The notes under the pieces: model-generated
Databases searched by the model: none
Told to the model about the DNA's origin: nothing
Seen by the model: only the letters and a program-made list of their open reading frames with translations
Position numbers and translations under genes: made by a program
Origin: Pyrinomonadaceae bacterium
GTDB lineage: Bacteria > Acidobacteriota > Blastocatellia > Pyrinomonadales > Pyrinomonadaceae
Assembly (NCBI GenBank): GCA_013813825.1
Contig: JACCRA010000517.1
Span: 1 to 6,940 of the forward strand
Direction of reading: 5' to 3'
DNA: 6,940 nucleotides
In this document: piece by piece, positions 6,382-6,940 of the stretch
How positions within the stretch are numbered: position 1 is the stretch's first letter
How the letters are laid out: the number at the start of each line of letters is the position of its first letter

Positions 6382-6940
6382 ATGACCACTTCGCCTCCAA
6401 TTTCCCGGCTCCGACTTTTCGTTAGTGTCTCTTTCATCTTCGCTATCGGCTGTTTGATCACTCACCCAGCCGCCGGACAAAATAAGCGCGAGCACCTCAC
6501 CGCGCAGGAGATCGAAGTTGTGCGCGACAGTCAAGAACTAGACAAGCGCACGCTCGTCTTCATCAAGGCTGCGGAGCGCCGTGTCTGGCTCTTGACTAAC
6601 GCGCAGGCCGCGCCGTCGAAAGAGTCACAGAAGGAGATCGAGAAGTGGGGCGACCTTTCGCGGAGCACGCGCGCCCAACTGCTTTCCGACTTGGCGCGCA
6701 TCTTCGACGAAGCAATTACCAACATCGACGACGCCGCGCTCCGTAGCGCCGACAGCCCGCTGCTTTCCAAGTCGCTCAAACAACTCTCCGCCGCCTCGAC
6801 GAACTTCCTCACCCAACTCGCGCCCCTGCGCGACCGCGCCGGCGAAGGAGCCGAGCGCGAAGCACTGGAACAAACGCTCGACGCATTGGAAGAGATTATC
6901 GAAGCGGCGAAGAAAGTGCCGGACGTGAAGGGCGAGAAGT
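6382..6940 (+). CDS. Small exported helical protein of unknown function, second of the pair (3' end outside window)
   Basis: The plus frame from ATG at 6382 stays open to the window end, giving 186 codons. Residues 1-32 form a signal peptide (RLRLFVSVSFIFAIGCLI core, cleavage after AAG at 32, leaving Gln33). AIGC at 21-24 resembles a lipobox but lacks the usual Leu at -3 and is followed by more hydrophobic residues, so lipidation is possible but not preferred. The mature part is almost wholly charged amphipathic helix with no cysteine: RDSQELDKR near 48-56, LARIFDEAITNIDD near 104-117, and Leu/Ala/Glu-rich heptad-like helices at 128-178 that suggest a helical bundle or coiled coil. Layout and spacing parallel the preceding protein, implying an old tandem duplication. 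It starts 28 bases after the preceding stop without a visible ribosome site, so translation may be coupled to the upstream genes. Function unknown. Confidence 0.85.
   Translation, partial: MTTSPPISRLRLFVSVSFIFAIGCLITHPAAGQNKREHLTAQEIEVVRDSQELDKRTLVFIKAAERRVWLLTNAQAAPSKESQKEIEKWGDLSRSTRAQLLSDLARIFDEAITNIDDAALRSADSPLLSKSLKQLSAASTNFLTQLAPLRDRAGEGAEREALEQTLDALEEIIEAAKKVPDVKGEK

Overview
The window reads as chromosomal DNA of a Gram-negative, fairly GC-rich environmental bacterium. Protein style fits an acidobacterium of the Blastocatellia type: an outer-membrane barrel-like protein, TPR proteins, and Sec signal peptides ending in Ala/Gly followed by Gln. This taxonomic call is inference; no rRNA or other phylogenetic marker is present. 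There is no CRISPR array, tRNA, rRNA, phage gene or transposase gene.

Layout. Positions 1-1123 (minus) hold the N-terminal 374 codons of a secreted, beta-rich, probable outer-membrane protein whose 3' end lies outside the window. Positions 1124-1648 are a gene-free stretch with one long imperfect inverted repeat and one AT-rich hairpin. Positions 1649-3912 (minus) form a two-gene unit: larE (ATP-dependent sulfur transferase of nickel-pincer cofactor synthesis, GTG start) followed by a Glu/Leu/Phe/Val-type glutamate dehydrogenase. A 26-base-arm inverted repeat straddles their junction, encodes the last 21 residues of LarE and contains its stop codon. Positions 3913-4215 are a divergent intergenic region with a plausible sigma-70 promoter for the plus-strand genes and several palindromes. 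Positions 4216-6940 (plus) are a tightly spaced run of three genes: an exported TPR protein, then two small exported helical proteins that look like diverged paralogues; the last is cut by the window end.

How the genes work together. GDH links glutamate and 2-oxoglutarate, and LarE supplies sulfur for the nickel-pincer nucleotide. Their co-transcription is likely from spacing, but a functional link is not evident because no larA, larB or larC is in view. The three plus-strand genes all carry signal peptides and lie 23 and 28 bases apart, so they probably act together in the periplasm or at the envelope; their function is not recognisable from sequence. The most interesting observations are this unexplained secreted cassette with its paralogue pair, the repeat-derived LarE tail with its RNA hairpin potential, and the consistent Gln at the predicted +1 position of all four exported proteins.
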